Of a DNA stretch of 64,000 nucleotides, positions 36,785-45,440 are shown one piece after another (within the stretch, counting starts at the first letter, position 1; every line of letters begins with the position of its first letter). The position numbers and the translations under genes are program-made. The stretch lies in NCBI RefSeq assembly GCF_935825525.1, contig NZ_CAKXZT010000149.1:90844-154843 (forward strand), read 5' to 3'. Below the pieces are notes generated by a model. That model worked only from the letters and a program-made list of their open reading frames with translations. It ran no database searches and was not told where the DNA came from. This stretch comes from Mesorhizobium escarrei (GTDB lineage Bacteria > Pseudomonadota > Alphaproteobacteria > Rhizobiales > Rhizobiaceae).

Positions 36785-37867
36785 TCAGCGCAAGAAACTC
36801 TGTAGCACCTCCCGATTTCTCACAGCCGCATTCCTCACTTCTGTTGAGACGATGAATTCTCCGCGTGATTGCAAAAAAGATCCGATCAACGCGCTTATCC
36901 CGTGGGCGGATGCGGACGAGAGCAGGATACAATTTTCCGGGACGCCGATCTTATGATAGGCGGATATATTCTTGGCGTGTTTGGCAATCGAAAATGGAGC
37001 GGTACCCATAGCAGCCGCGACCAATCCGACATGAAGCTTATCTGTAAGAACGGCATCAAGCCTCGCAAGGAGAGCTGCCAAGTTTAGAGGATTCTCGTAC
37101 GGGACAACAGTTGACCGCTCGCGGCCGAGCTCCTTTGCCATATATCGTTGAAACTCTTTTTGCCCAGATTCCGGCTGTGAATGATCCTCTAGCAGAACGC
37201 AATGAGTGTCCGGATTTCTCGAGAGTTGATCCAAAAGCGAAGCGTATATATTTTCGTAACCAATGTGATTCACCGGAAATGAAAGCTGTATCCCAATAAT
37301 ATTGTTTGATTTTATTCCACAAATCTTCTCACTAGCGTAGTTAATTGCGCAAATCGGCAGATCTTCTTTCGTCATCGAAAATACTAAATCGGCTGTTTCG
37401 ACAGGAGATCTAGAGACCTTTAATTTTGCGACTGCATCGAATGACCCTTTGTCCCTCACGGTGGCAATATCTGCATGACTAAACAACCTTCGTATTCCAG
37501 AGCGCAAGAGCATATCAGGGATAGAACCCCTTGGTACAGGACCAACGCCAACCGCTACAATCGCCGTGGGACGGCCTGCCAGTTGCGCAGTTAATATAGG
37601 ACCTGCAATCCGAGCAAAGCGCTTGAGCGCTGGAAAGCCTCGGTCCATGATTTGAAAATAGCCGCCTCCAGACAGGATAGCCGCCTTGGCACGGAAGAGG
37701 TCAAGAAATGATGCAGGCCGGAGCTCAAGTAAGATGCGCAATTCAGGTTGTACGAACATCGCTCCTATAGGCTCGTCTGTTACCTCCCTTATCCATCGAA
37801 GGCATAACTGCGCGAGAAGCACATCACCGAAATTGTGGCTACGCAGCATTCCATGAAATATCAACAT
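36785..37867 (-). CDS. polysaccharide pyruvyl transferase family protein
   Basis: The 360-residue protein of the CsaB/ExoV/WcaK type begins IFHGMLRSHNFGDVLLAQLC, the family's N-terminal N-x-GD motif, and has ILSGGGYF near residue 65. The C-terminal LTDKLHVGLVAAAMGTAPF contains the conserved H near DxLH. It would transfer pyruvate from phosphoenolpyruvate onto a sugar as a ketal, giving the polymer negative charge. It lies between the glycosyltransferase gene and the hyaluronidase-like gene, all on the same strand. Confidence 0.88.
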   Translation of the reverse strand: MLIFHGMLRSHNFGDVLLAQLCLRWIREVTDEPIGAMFVQPELRILLELRPASFLDLFRAKAAILSGGGYFQIMDRGFPALKRFARIAGPILTAQLAGRPTAIVAVGVGPVPRGSIPDMLLRSGIRRLFSHADIATVRDKGSFDAVAKLKVSRSPVETADLVFSMTKEDLPICAINYASEKICGIKSNNIIGIQLSFPVNHIGYENIYASLLDQLSRNPDTHCVLLEDHSQPESGQKEFQRYMAKELGRERSTVVPYENPLNLAALLARLDAVLTDKLHVGLVAAAMGTAPFSIAKHAKNISAYHKIGVPENCILLSSASAHGISALIGSFLQSRGEFIVSTEVRNAAVRNREVLQSFLR

Positions 37868-37885
37868 ATCAAATTTAATTCCGCA

Positions 37886-39058
37886 TCACCTATCTGAGAC
37901 CTCAAGCAAGAGGTCATAGAATTTTTTGGCGGCCGTTTCGCTGTTTTGGTTCGCGGTAATATATATTCTTCCGCTATCAGCGTGCCGTTTCATTAACTGA
38001 GGGTCGTCCAAATACTCACTAATGGACTCCGCGATCGCACTGGAGTCTCTTTCCACGATTACTCCTCGACCCTCGTCCAGAAGCTCCGATATCCCTGAAA
38101 TCCGAGTCCCAACGCACGCTAGCCCGGCCGACATAGCCTCAACCATGGCGTTTGGCATACCCTCGTCCGTCGAAGGAAGAACAAATACATCGCTTGCGAA
38201 ATACGCTTCCTGAATGTCTTCGATGTGCCCGCATCTGTGAACGCGGTCCGCCACGCCATTTGCATTGCTGGATGAACTGAGGAGCGAACCGTACTCCGCT
38301 TCTCTCACCGGACCGACGAGGAGCAAATGAACGTCAGTGGGAAGTCGCGAAAGGGCCTGAACAAGCAAATGCTGTCCTTTACGCCTCGTAACTGCTCCAA
38401 CCGAGACTATGACAATCCGTGCATCAGCGGGAATTCCAAAGCGGCGCCGGGCGCCGGCTTTTTCATCTCGATCTGCAGGCCGAAATCGCAGGCAATCAAC
38501 CGAGTTTGGGAAGTAGACGATCTTTTCGGCCGGCACACCTAGCAGATGAAGGCGCTCTTCAATTTGACGGGAAATTGCCACGATCCTGGAAAGTTTGGAA
38601 ATCAACGACGCGCGGCGCGACGACCACCTCATCATCGCACGGCCTTTGCCGTTGTCGTAGAGCTCTGTGCCAGCGGCGGCCACTCTCCCGACAACCGGGA
38701 TGCCAAGGCGAACGGCACTCATACTTGGAACCAAAGTTAATATATTGGATGCCGGGGTAAACATCACGTCGAAGTCTTGATAATTCCGGCGTATCCAACT
38801 GCGTGACGCCAACAGAAACCTCATCTGTCTTAAATACGAAACAATACTACTTCCTCCTACATCAACTTGCGGCAATTTAACAACATTGCTGAAATAACCG
38901 TCATTCGGATCTTGCAATCCAGATCCATGAACCAAGGTCACTTTTACCCGGTTGTTATCCACAACTCTCTTTATTAGTCGGTAAGTTGAAGTCGCTGGAC
39001 CGCTGTAGTGAGAACCGCACCCGGTAGGAGACCATATTAAAACACGCAGAGTTTTTAT
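37886..39058 (-). CDS. family 4 glycosyltransferase with apparent ATA start
   Basis: The GT-B glycosyltransferase domain is clear (LGVPAEKIVYFPNSVDCLRF; IVIVSVGAVTRRKGQHLLVQ; VLPSTDEGMPNAMVEAMSAG with E-x7-E). The first possible GTG/ATG start (38962) would remove the first beta-strand and the glycine-rich loop. The frame continues 32 codons upstream and encodes exactly that missing part (KTLRVLIWSPTGCGSHYSGP, then ATSTYRLIKRV). It begins at an ATA codon (39058-39056) placed six bases after GGAG and 12 bases after an in-frame TAG. The listed start is that ATA: either a true non-AUG start, a fresh ATG-to-ATA mutation, or a base-call error. From there the product has 390 residues. Confidence 0.82.
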   Translation of the reverse strand: MKTLRVLIWSPTGCGSHYSGPATSTYRLIKRVVDNNRVKVTLVHGSGLQDPNDGYFSNVVKLPQVDVGGSSIVSYLRQMRFLLASRSWIRRNYQDFDVMFTPASNILTLVPSMSAVRLGIPVVGRVAAAGTELYDNGKGRAMMRWSSRRASLISKLSRIVAISRQIEERLHLLGVPAEKIVYFPNSVDCLRFRPADRDEKAGARRRFGIPADARIVIVSVGAVTRRKGQHLLVQALSRLPTDVHLLLVGPVREAEYGSLLSSSSNANGVADRVHRCGHIEDIQEAYFASDVFVLPSTDEGMPNAMVEAMSAGLACVGTRISGISELLDEGRGVIVERDSSAIAESISEYLDDPQLMKRHADSGRIYITANQNSETAAKKFYDLLLEVSDR

Positions 39059-39075
39059 TACTCTCTCCTATTAGA

Positions 39076-39831
39076 TTAACCGAATCGCTTCGACAAAAAT
39101 TGGCCCAGTTTGCGCGCCGGCTTCGCAACAAGTGCATAGTCAATTGGACCGGAGCGCAGCCACTGGCGCCGCGACCGCAACGCCTCAAAATTGTGCCCGA
39201 TGTAGGAGCCCAGGCTACGCGTGCTGGCCCCGCCAACCATCATGTCCACCAGTATATGACTAATGGTAGCGGAGCCGAATCCATGGAGCTCAACTGCTCT
39301 CAGCATCCAATCGTAATCCGATGCCACTTTGAGACTGAGGTCGAACGCACCGACAGACTCCGCAACCTTCCGCTTGACATAAAAAGTTGGGTGAGCCGGC
39401 ATCCAACCGGTCCGAAAACCCTTGGCGGGCCTGGGAGCAGCACGCCAACGCCGGACGACCCGCTTGTTGAGATGGTTTTCAACAAAATCCAAATCGCCAT
39501 GGACGATGTCGGCTCGTCCGAGTTCTGCCGAAATCCGCGTCAGCACCGTCTGATCGTGGAAACAGTCATCGGAATTCAGCACGCCAACCGCGTCTCCGGT
39601 ATAGAGGCGCAGTCCTTTATTCAATGCGTCATACATTCCGCGATCGGGCTCGCTGATCAACTGAATCTGATCCTGAGGATAGGATCGAATGATTGTAAGC
39701 GTTTTGTCCCACGATCCGCCATCAACGACCACCAACTCTTTATCCTGATGATCCTGGGCAAAGAAGCTGTCGACCGTATGCCTGATCGTTGCGGCCGAGT
39801 TCCAGCAGACCGTCAAAACCGAGATTTTCAT
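39076..39831 (-). CDS. family 2 glycosyltransferase
   Basis: The 251-residue GT-A enzyme starts MKISVLTVCWNSAATIRHTV. ELVVVDGGSWDKT and GVLNSDDCFHD (DxD-type motif near residue 88) bind nucleotide and metal. YDALNKGLRLYTGD and FRTGWMPAHPTFYVKR are typical of the WcaA-like group. It lies 21 bp after gmd, and the next gene's Shine-Dalgarno overlaps its 3' border. Donor and acceptor are unknown; a GDP-sugar made by the gmd product is one possibility. Confidence 0.9.
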   Translation of the reverse strand: MKISVLTVCWNSAATIRHTVDSFFAQDHQDKELVVVDGGSWDKTLTIIRSYPQDQIQLISEPDRGMYDALNKGLRLYTGDAVGVLNSDDCFHDQTVLTRISAELGRADIVHGDLDFVENHLNKRVVRRWRAAPRPAKGFRTGWMPAHPTFYVKRKVAESVGAFDLSLKVASDYDWMLRAVELHGFGSATISHILVDMMVGGASTRSLGSYIGHNFEALRSRRQWLRSGPIDYALVAKPARKLGQFLSKRFG

Positions 39832-39852
39832 GTCAACTCGGACCGACGTTCA

Positions 39853-40947
39853 TTACTGTGCCGCAACGCGAATGCGATCTTCGTCCAGGCGCCGGTGCTC
39901 CGATTCTCGTCTCACTGTTTCGAGGTCAGACTGGACCATCTCGCGTACCATCGCAGGCAGCGATGTTGTCGCTTTCCATCCAAGAATGCGCTCTGCTTTT
40001 GAAGGGTCGCCGATCAAAAGCTCCACTTCGGTGGGCCTGAAATAGCGCGGGTCCACCTCGACCAGAACGGCGCCCGATTTCGCGTCGATGCCTTTTTCGT
40101 CGATGCCGGAACCGACCCACTCGATCTCGGTCCCGACCTCGCCGAATGCAAGCTCGACAAAGCGGCGGACCGAATTCTTTACGCCGGTTGCAAGGACGTA
40201 GTCGTCCGGCACTTCATGCTGAAGGATTCTCCACATGCCTTCGACGTAGTCGCAGGCATGGCCCCAATCCCGTTCAGCCGACAGATTGCCGAGGTAGAGC
40301 TTGTCCTGAAGACCGAGGCTGATTGCAGCCGCCGCGCGCGTGATCTTGCGGGTAACGAAGGTCTCGCCGCGCATCGGGCTTTCGTGATTGAACAGGATGC
40401 CGTTGGACGCATGGATATCGTAAGCTTCGCGGTAATTCACGGTGATCCAGTAGGCATAAATCTTTGCCGCCGCATATGGCGACCGCGGATAGAAAGGCGT
40501 CGTCTCCCGTTGCGGGATCTCCTGCACCTTGCCGTAGAGCTCGGAAGTCGATGCCTGATAAAAACGGGTCTTTTTTGTCAGGCCAAGCAGCCGGATGGCT
40601 TCAAGGAGACGCAATGTGCCGATCGCGTCGGCATTCGCGGTATATTCCGCGGTCTCGAAGCTCACCTGGACATGCGATTGCGCCGCGAGATTGTAGATCT
40701 CGTCTGGCTGCACTTCCTGGACGATGCGAATGAGGTTGGTGGCGTCGGTCATGTCGCCATAGTGCAGCGACAGTCTTACGTCCTTCTCATGCGGATCCTG
40801 GTAGAGATTGTCGATGCGACCGGTGTTGAACGACGAGGAACGCCGTTTGACGCCATGGACGTCATAGCCCTTCGCTAGAAGGAGTTCGGCCAGATAGGCA
40901 CCATCCTGGCCGGTGATGCCGGTAATGAGTGCGGTCTTCCTGGTCAT
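39853..40947 (-). CDS. gmd: GDP-mannose 4,6-dehydratase
   Basis: Short-chain dehydrogenase that turns GDP-mannose into GDP-4-keto-6-deoxymannose. The N-terminal TALITGITGQDGAYLAELLL is the NADP-binding GxxGxxG. RFYQASTSELYGKVQEIPQR and SPYAAAKIYAYWITVNYREA carry the Ser/Thr-Glu-Tyr-Lys catalytic set, and NHESPMRGETFVTRKITRA is a Gmd signature. It has 364 residues. GDP-mannose can come from the ManC fusion 13 kb downstream in the same block. No fcl, rmd or per-like gene to finish the sugar is seen in the window. Confidence 0.96.
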   Translation of the reverse strand: MTRKTALITGITGQDGAYLAELLLAKGYDVHGVKRRSSSFNTGRIDNLYQDPHEKDVRLSLHYGDMTDATNLIRIVQEVQPDEIYNLAAQSHVQVSFETAEYTANADAIGTLRLLEAIRLLGLTKKTRFYQASTSELYGKVQEIPQRETTPFYPRSPYAAAKIYAYWITVNYREAYDIHASNGILFNHESPMRGETFVTRKITRAAAAISLGLQDKLYLGNLSAERDWGHACDYVEGMWRILQHEVPDDYVLATGVKNSVRRFVELAFGEVGTEIEWVGSGIDEKGIDAKSGAVLVEVDPRYFRPTEVELLIGDPSKAERILGWKATTSLPAMVREMVQSDLETVRRESEHRRLDEDRIRVAAQ

Positions 40948-41101
40948 TGTGCTTCTCCGAGGTCGATAGGACGATACTTCTCAACGCCGATCAGCGTGGC
41001 TTTAGACATTACAAAAACCCATTCAAAAAACTGGTGGCTACCTAACCTTGTGAGGCTCGAGAGCGGCTTGGCTACACCGGCTACCGATCTTTGCCGCATT
41101 G

Positions 41102-42379
41102 TCAACGCGCGCCAAAACCTGTCAGCATGGTTCGGATGGTACGAAACACAATCAGCACGTCGAGCCAAGGGGAGAAATTCTTGATGTAGTAGAAGTCGTA
41201 GTGAAGTTTTTCCAGAACATCGTCCACAGCCGCAACGTGGCCCTGATTGACTTGCGCCCACCCGGTAATGCCGGGCCGAACGATGTGGCGGTATCGATAG
41301 AATGGCAGCTCGGCCTCGTACCATTTAGAGAGCACGAGTGCTTCCGGGCGCGGTCCGATCCAGCTCATCTCGCCGCGCAGGATGTTGAAGGCCTGCGGCA
41401 ATTCATCAATCCTGGATTTTCTCAAGAACTGCCCAAGGCGCGTAATGCGCGCATCGCCGGCCTTTGTGATGGCCTCTTCCTTTTCATCGCCAATGGGGGC
41501 GCCGATTTTCATCGTCCGAAATTTGTAAACTTCGTAGATCTTTCCTCTGTAACCCATTCTTTCTTGCATGAACAAGGCCGGACCAGCTGAGTCAAATTTT
41601 ATCGCTGCCGCCACGAACAGGAGCAACGGTGAAAAAACCACTAGAATAAATAGCGCAGCGATCCAATCGACTGCTTGTTTAATTTTTAAATATGCCTGGT
41701 TTGGATTCAACGATCCTAAGGTATTCTCGGAAAGGTGCTCTATTTCTACTCGACCTGTAAGCGACTCGCTGATCTGCTTGACATGATAGACCGGCGTTCC
41801 CGAGAGCGCGCGATCGGCAATATACCGCTCCCATTCATCCGAAAGATCGGAACGAAGATCGGCAACGACGCCATTTACCCGGTCAATGATGATATCGGGC
41901 GAGGCAAGCCAGTGCCAATTCACGCCACCAATCTCTTCAAGACGACCGATAGCCCCCCCTGGAATTACGGCAAGGCTGTAGGGATCCAGGCGCCGACTCA
42001 AGATGCTCAGGCCGAAATACCAGATGATCGACAGTGTCAGGCTGCTGGCCGCCTGGAACGCACTATAGTCGATACGAAACAGGAAAATTGCCAAGTACAC
42101 GAGGCCGTAGCACAGGGCAAATGTGGGCATAATATAACCAGCGGCCGCGACGCCTGGCAAATTGGCTATTCGACGAAAGAAAAAAAATCCCAACGTATGT
42201 GCGACGAGGCCGGCGAAAATCGTGATCTGAATGTTGGAATAGGAAAATATATTTGGATCAATCACCATCCTGACCAGCGCAGGAGTCAGAATTGCAAAAG
42301 CCAATCCGCCAAGAAGTTGAAACCTAACGCGGTGTAACAGGTGCCGTTGATTTCGCGGCTTTATGATGGGAGCATTCAA
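41102..42379 (-). CDS. undecaprenyl-phosphate sugar phosphotransferase (WcaJ/WbaP type)
   Basis: Polyisoprenyl-phosphate hexose-1-phosphate transferase that starts repeat-unit assembly on the lipid carrier. N-terminal hydrophobic segments occupy residues 15-120 and a middle cytoplasmic part follows. The C-terminal catalytic domain has one more hydrophobic segment (DWIAALFILVVFSPLLLFV), VYKFRTMKIGAP, SRIDELPQAFNILRGEMSWI, GPRPEA and RPGITGWAQVN. It has 425 residues from TTG 42379; an in-frame TGA lies a few codons above, and no ATG fits. It follows the NusG-like gene after a 228-bp gap and is the first enzyme of the polysaccharide block. Confidence 0.93.
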   Translation of the reverse strand: MNAPIIKPRNQRHLLHRVRFQLLGGLAFAILTPALVRMVIDPNIFSYSNIQITIFAGLVAHTLGFFFFRRIANLPGVAAAGYIMPTFALCYGLVYLAIFLFRIDYSAFQAASSLTLSIIWYFGLSILSRRLDPYSLAVIPGGAIGRLEEIGGVNWHWLASPDIIIDRVNGVVADLRSDLSDEWERYIADRALSGTPVYHVKQISESLTGRVEIEHLSENTLGSLNPNQAYLKIKQAVDWIAALFILVVFSPLLLFVAAAIKFDSAGPALFMQERMGYRGKIYEVYKFRTMKIGAPIGDEKEEAITKAGDARITRLGQFLRKSRIDELPQAFNILRGEMSWIGPRPEALVLSKWYEAELPFYRYRHIVRPGITGWAQVNQGHVAAVDDVLEKLHYDFYYIKNFSPWLDVLIVFRTIRTMLTGFGAR

Positions 42380-42607
42380 CTCTACGTGCCCTCAGAGAGG
42401 TTACCGAAAGCAGGCCAAGGACATTGGGCATTCCATGCAAATACAGAAATTTTCCGCTCCGCGCTCCGTGTCTTTGAGCGCGACGAAAACTTGCGAACAC
42501 TGCAGCTGCTGCGGCATCGCCCTGTCTCTCCAACAATGGCTACCGCACTCCCGGGTGAAACCCGAGAGCCGACTTTGCAGCACTTGCATCGCATAACCGA
42601 GCGTCAA

Positions 42608-43165
42608 TTACGCGATCGCGACGAGTTCCCTTGAATCCATGTCAACAGGGATCTCGCCATTCATGATGGCAACCAAAACCCGGGCCCTTCCGGCCGGATC
42701 GAGCCGGTCAAGGCGACCGATCATTTCCGCGAAAGGACCCGAGAGAATCCGAACCGAAGCGCCCGCAGTAAGGCCTCCGCTGAAATCAAGCAAGCCGTCC
42801 TTGCCGGTCAGGGCAATGAACCGCTCCACCAGCCCCGAGGGGACCGGCAATGGCCGATCGCCCTGCATGATGAGGGAGCGCACACCGAATGTTCCATTGA
42901 CCGAGCGCCACCGCTGCAGCGCAACATCGAGGGCGATGAACATGTAACCTGGAAAATATGCTGCCGGTCGCGTCTCGATGCGCCTGGCATGACGTATGGT
43001 CTTCTCGCAGCGGGGTATAAACGGGTGAAACCCCTGCAGCCGGAGATGCCGTTCGGCGACGTCTTCTTTTCCCGGAAAAACGCTGGCGGCATACCAGCGC
43101 GCTGCGGCGCCGGTTGAGGGCCGTTGCAACGCTGCCTTGTCTGTTGTTTTTTTCGGGCTAATCAC
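42608..43165 (-). CDS. NusG/RfaH-like transcription antiterminator
   Basis: A 185-residue NusG paralogue with the NGN domain (WYAASVFPGKEDVAERHLRL; FPGYMFIALDVALQRWRSVN, residues 24-90) and a C-terminal KOW-type SH3 domain (ASVRILSGPFAEMIGRLDRL). Housekeeping NusG starts differently, so this is a specialised paralogue. At the head of a 30-kb co-directional polysaccharide block it likely lets RNA polymerase read through to the distal genes, as RfaH does for capsule operons. The GTG start has GAGAAGC upstream. I found no ops/JUMPstart-like GGCGGTAG in the leader regions. Confidence 0.88.
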   Translation of the reverse strand: MISPKKTTDKAALQRPSTGAAARWYAASVFPGKEDVAERHLRLQGFHPFIPRCEKTIRHARRIETRPAAYFPGYMFIALDVALQRWRSVNGTFGVRSLIMQGDRPLPVPSGLVERFIALTGKDGLLDFSGGLTAGASVRILSGPFAEMIGRLDRLDPAGRARVLVAIMNGEIPVDMDSRELVAIA

Positions 43166-43584
43166 GCTTCTCGCTCTCGGCGGTCTTCGGCATGGTCGAT
43201 GTCAACGGTTACGACAGCGCAACGATACCGCAAGCAGCTGTGTCGCGGGATCAAGGCGGTTCGTCGAAAAATTCCTGCTATTTGTCCATTAATTTTAGCT
43301 ATGCCTAACAAGCTGTCGAGCCGCATCATTTTTAGCCACCCAACCAGCGATATCGAACGATTGCGCCGATGTGTAGCCGCTCGGTTACACTGGCTCGGGA
43401 CGAATCGCTGGCTGTTGTGGTCCTTAGTCCTTGGTCTTGACCATAGTGTGACGGTATCGTTAGCAAAGCGTTGCGAAGCAGATGCCGGCCAATGGCCCGC
43501 CCTGCGTTGACGAGAAGTCCGACGAGCCCGTCGCTGAAACAGGATCATTCCACGATTACAGCCAGCGATTGCGTCGACCCGAGT
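43166..43584. other. 419-bp gap upstream of the polysaccharide block
   Basis: It holds the promoter region of the NusG-like gene and, by extension, of the polysaccharide block. An AT-rich island lies near 43265-43340. Frames of up to 128 codons are open on both strands, but none shows a motif or a good ribosome-binding site. I could not define -35/-10 boxes. Confidence 0.4.
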
Positions 43585-44169
43585 TCAGGAACGTTTGAGC
43601 AATGACCAGACGGCTGGCACAAGGCTCGCCGCCAGGCCGACCTTGATCAGGTCGCCGACAATGAAGGGCGCGACGCCGAACTGCCATGACTTTTCCGGGC
43701 CGATGAGCAGCGCCAGCCAGGCAAAGCCCATCGCCATCATGACGATTTCGGCAACCAGAATCGCGTTGAAGAGCTTGACCGGATGGCGATCCCAGCCGCG
43801 ATCGGCGGCCCAGCCGACGATCGCCGCCATGACGACGAAGCCGAAGAGATAGCCGCCGGTCGAGCCGAGCATGTAAGCGATGCCGATGCCCTTTTCCGGC
43901 GTGCCCTGGAAGACCGGCAAGCCGATGGCGCCCTCCGCCATGTAGAGAAGCAGCGTGGCGACGCCGAGGCGCATGCCGAATGCAGCTGATATCAGAAACA
44001 CGGCCAGGGTCTGCATCGAAATGTCGACCGGTCCGAGCAGAACTCTGGTCTTGGCCGACAAGGTCAGCAGCAGCGTTCCAACGATCGCCAGCAAAAGCTG
44101 CGTCGCCAGGCGGGCTGCGCCCTTTTCAGGCAGAGCGAGGGAAACAAGCGGCGTCGTTGCAATTGCCAT
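43585..44169 (-). CDS. bioY: biotin transporter S-component BioY
   Basis: Substrate-binding membrane subunit of a biotin ECF transporter, about 194 residues from the ATG at 44169, which has GAGGAAGACC before it (an earlier in-frame ATG at 44181 lacks this). Six hydrophobic segments are visible. Signatures are LGPVDISMQTLAVFLISAAF, the GLPVF loop and GSTGGYLFGFVVMA. BioY can act with BioMN or alone. No bioM/bioN gene is adjacent, and I see no BioR-type TTATCTATAA box in the 5' region. Confidence 0.94.
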   Translation of the reverse strand: MAIATTPLVSLALPEKGAARLATQLLLAIVGTLLLTLSAKTRVLLGPVDISMQTLAVFLISAAFGMRLGVATLLLYMAEGAIGLPVFQGTPEKGIGIAYMLGSTGGYLFGFVVMAAIVGWAADRGWDRHPVKLFNAILVAEIVMMAMGFAWLALLIGPEKSWQFGVAPFIVGDLIKVGLAASLVPAVWSLLKRS

Positions 44170-44257
44170 GGTCTTCCTCATTGCGGATTGCCGCAGATCG
44201 CGGCCTGCGTTTTCCTATATTGGCTTCCGTGCTATGCGGCAATCGGTTTTGTCGTCT

Positions 44258-44385
44258 CTAAACCGCGTCGCGTTCGACCGGCTCATGCGACGCGCTTTAG
44301 ATTGTTGTTTTATGCATGTCGTTATCGCAAAACCGCTGCACACCCTCGGGTCAGGCCCGAGGGCGCGCTTTTGCGCGACATGCAT
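44258..44385. repeat. rhizobial intergenic palindromic repeat, copy 2
   Basis: Same architecture as the element at 4876-5005: GCGTCGCGTT facing CATGCGACGCGC, then outer arms GCATGTCG and CGACATGC, inner arms GCAAAA/TTTTGCGC, and a nested hairpin CCCTCGGG-TCAGG-CCCGAGGG. It lies in the gap between divergent bioY and the hydrolase gene, ending about 26 bp before the hydrolase ATG, so it is part of that gene's leader. Confidence 0.85.
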
Positions 44386-44411
44386 TGGAACAGAACTGAA
44401 CGACATTGGCC

Positions 44412-45320
44412 ATGGCGCTGAAATTCGACACAGACTTCGACCCGGCCTACGGCCAGGGCGTGACCGTTGCGCCCGACGTGCTTCGGATTACCGCGAAAAA
44501 TCCCAGCCCGTTCACATTCTACGGCACCAACAGCTACATCGTCGGGCGCGAGACGCTGGCGGTGATCGATCCGGGGCCGGATGACGATGCGCATCTCAAG
44601 ACGCTGCTCGAGGTGATCGCAGACAGGCCGGTCAGCCACATTTTCGTCAGCCACACGCATCGCGACCATTCTGCGCTGGTAGCGCGGCTGAAGCAGCACA
44701 CTGGCGCAATTATCCTAGCCGAGGGCCCACATCGGCCGGCGAGGCCGCTGCGCATAGGCGAAATCAATCCGCTCGACGCCAGCGCCGACACCGCCTTCAA
44801 TCCGGATATCGCGCTCCCTGATGGTTTGGTGGTAAACGGCGACGGCTGGGCGATCAGAACGGTGCTGACGCCGGGCCATGCCGCCAATCATGCAGCCTTT
44901 GCGCTGGAAGGAACCGGTATCCTGTTCTCGGCCGATCACGTCATGGCGTGGGCGACCTCCATCGTAGCGCCGCCGGACGGCGCCATGGCCGACTATATGG
45001 CCTCGCTGGATCGGCTGATCGAGCGCGACGACCGCCTGCTGCTGCCCGGCCATGGCGGGCCGGTGACAGCGCCGCGCAGCTTCATGCGCGAGTTGAAGTC
45101 GCATCGCAGGATGCGCGAGAAAGCGATCCTGGAGCGGATCAGAAGCGGCGACCGGACGATCAAGGAGATGGTCGCGGCGATCTACAGGGATACCGACCCG
45201 CGCCTGCACGACGCGGCCGGGCTGTCGGCGCTTGCCCATCTCGAGGACCTGGTGGCCCGCGGCCTGGTGAGCACCGACGGCGACCCGGCAGTCGACGGCA
45301 TTTTCGCGCCCATCGCGTAG
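44412..45320 (+). CDS. metallo-beta-lactamase-fold hydrolase
   Basis: The 302-residue MBL-fold protein of the LACTB2-like group has the zinc motif SHTHRDH (near residue 80) and further metal ligands in LTPGHAANH, FSADHV and LLPGHGGPV. A C-terminal winged-helix-like region (IKEMVAAIYRDTDPRLHDAA) is typical of this group, which includes RNA- and thioester-directed hydrolases; the substrate is unknown. A TTG two codons earlier could also start it. From 44955 onward its DNA is duplicated at 52406-52771, about 96% identical by eye. The copy here is the complete one. Confidence 0.9.
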   Translation: MALKFDTDFDPAYGQGVTVAPDVLRITAKNPSPFTFYGTNSYIVGRETLAVIDPGPDDDAHLKTLLEVIADRPVSHIFVSHTHRDHSALVARLKQHTGAIILAEGPHRPARPLRIGEINPLDASADTAFNPDIALPDGLVVNGDGWAIRTVLTPGHAANHAAFALEGTGILFSADHVMAWATSIVAPPDGAMADYMASLDRLIERDDRLLLPGHGGPVTAPRSFMRELKSHRRMREKAILERIRSGDRTIKEMVAAIYRDTDPRLHDAAGLSALAHLEDLVARGLVSTDGDPAVDGIFAPIA

Positions 45321-45322
45321 CC

Positions 45323-45440
45323 GCTACTCGGCCGGGGCCGTGCCGACCTGGCCGGCGACTTCCTGATCCAGCTCGGCCAGGAAATCCACGATGCGGGCCG
45401 CATTGTCGCCGAGGTCGTAACGCGAGGCCGAACGCATGTC
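45323..45440 (-). pseudogene. 3' fragment of the DUF1499 gene
   Basis: Encodes MRSASRYDLGDNAARIVDFL and the following ELDQEVAGQ to the stop, the last 37 or so residues of the DUF1499 protein at 52774-53568, minus three residues. It is fused at its 5' side to the DUF427 fragment and has no start of its own. Confidence 0.88.

Noticed and set aside
16916..42379. Search for a sulfotransferase in the polysaccharide block
   Set aside because: None of the proteins shows the 5'-PSB or 3'-PB PAPS-binding motifs, so I do not claim a sulfated polymer.
43162..43548. 128-codon minus-strand frame upstream of the NusG-like gene
   Set aside because: Very basic, no start signal and no motif; more likely the promoter region.
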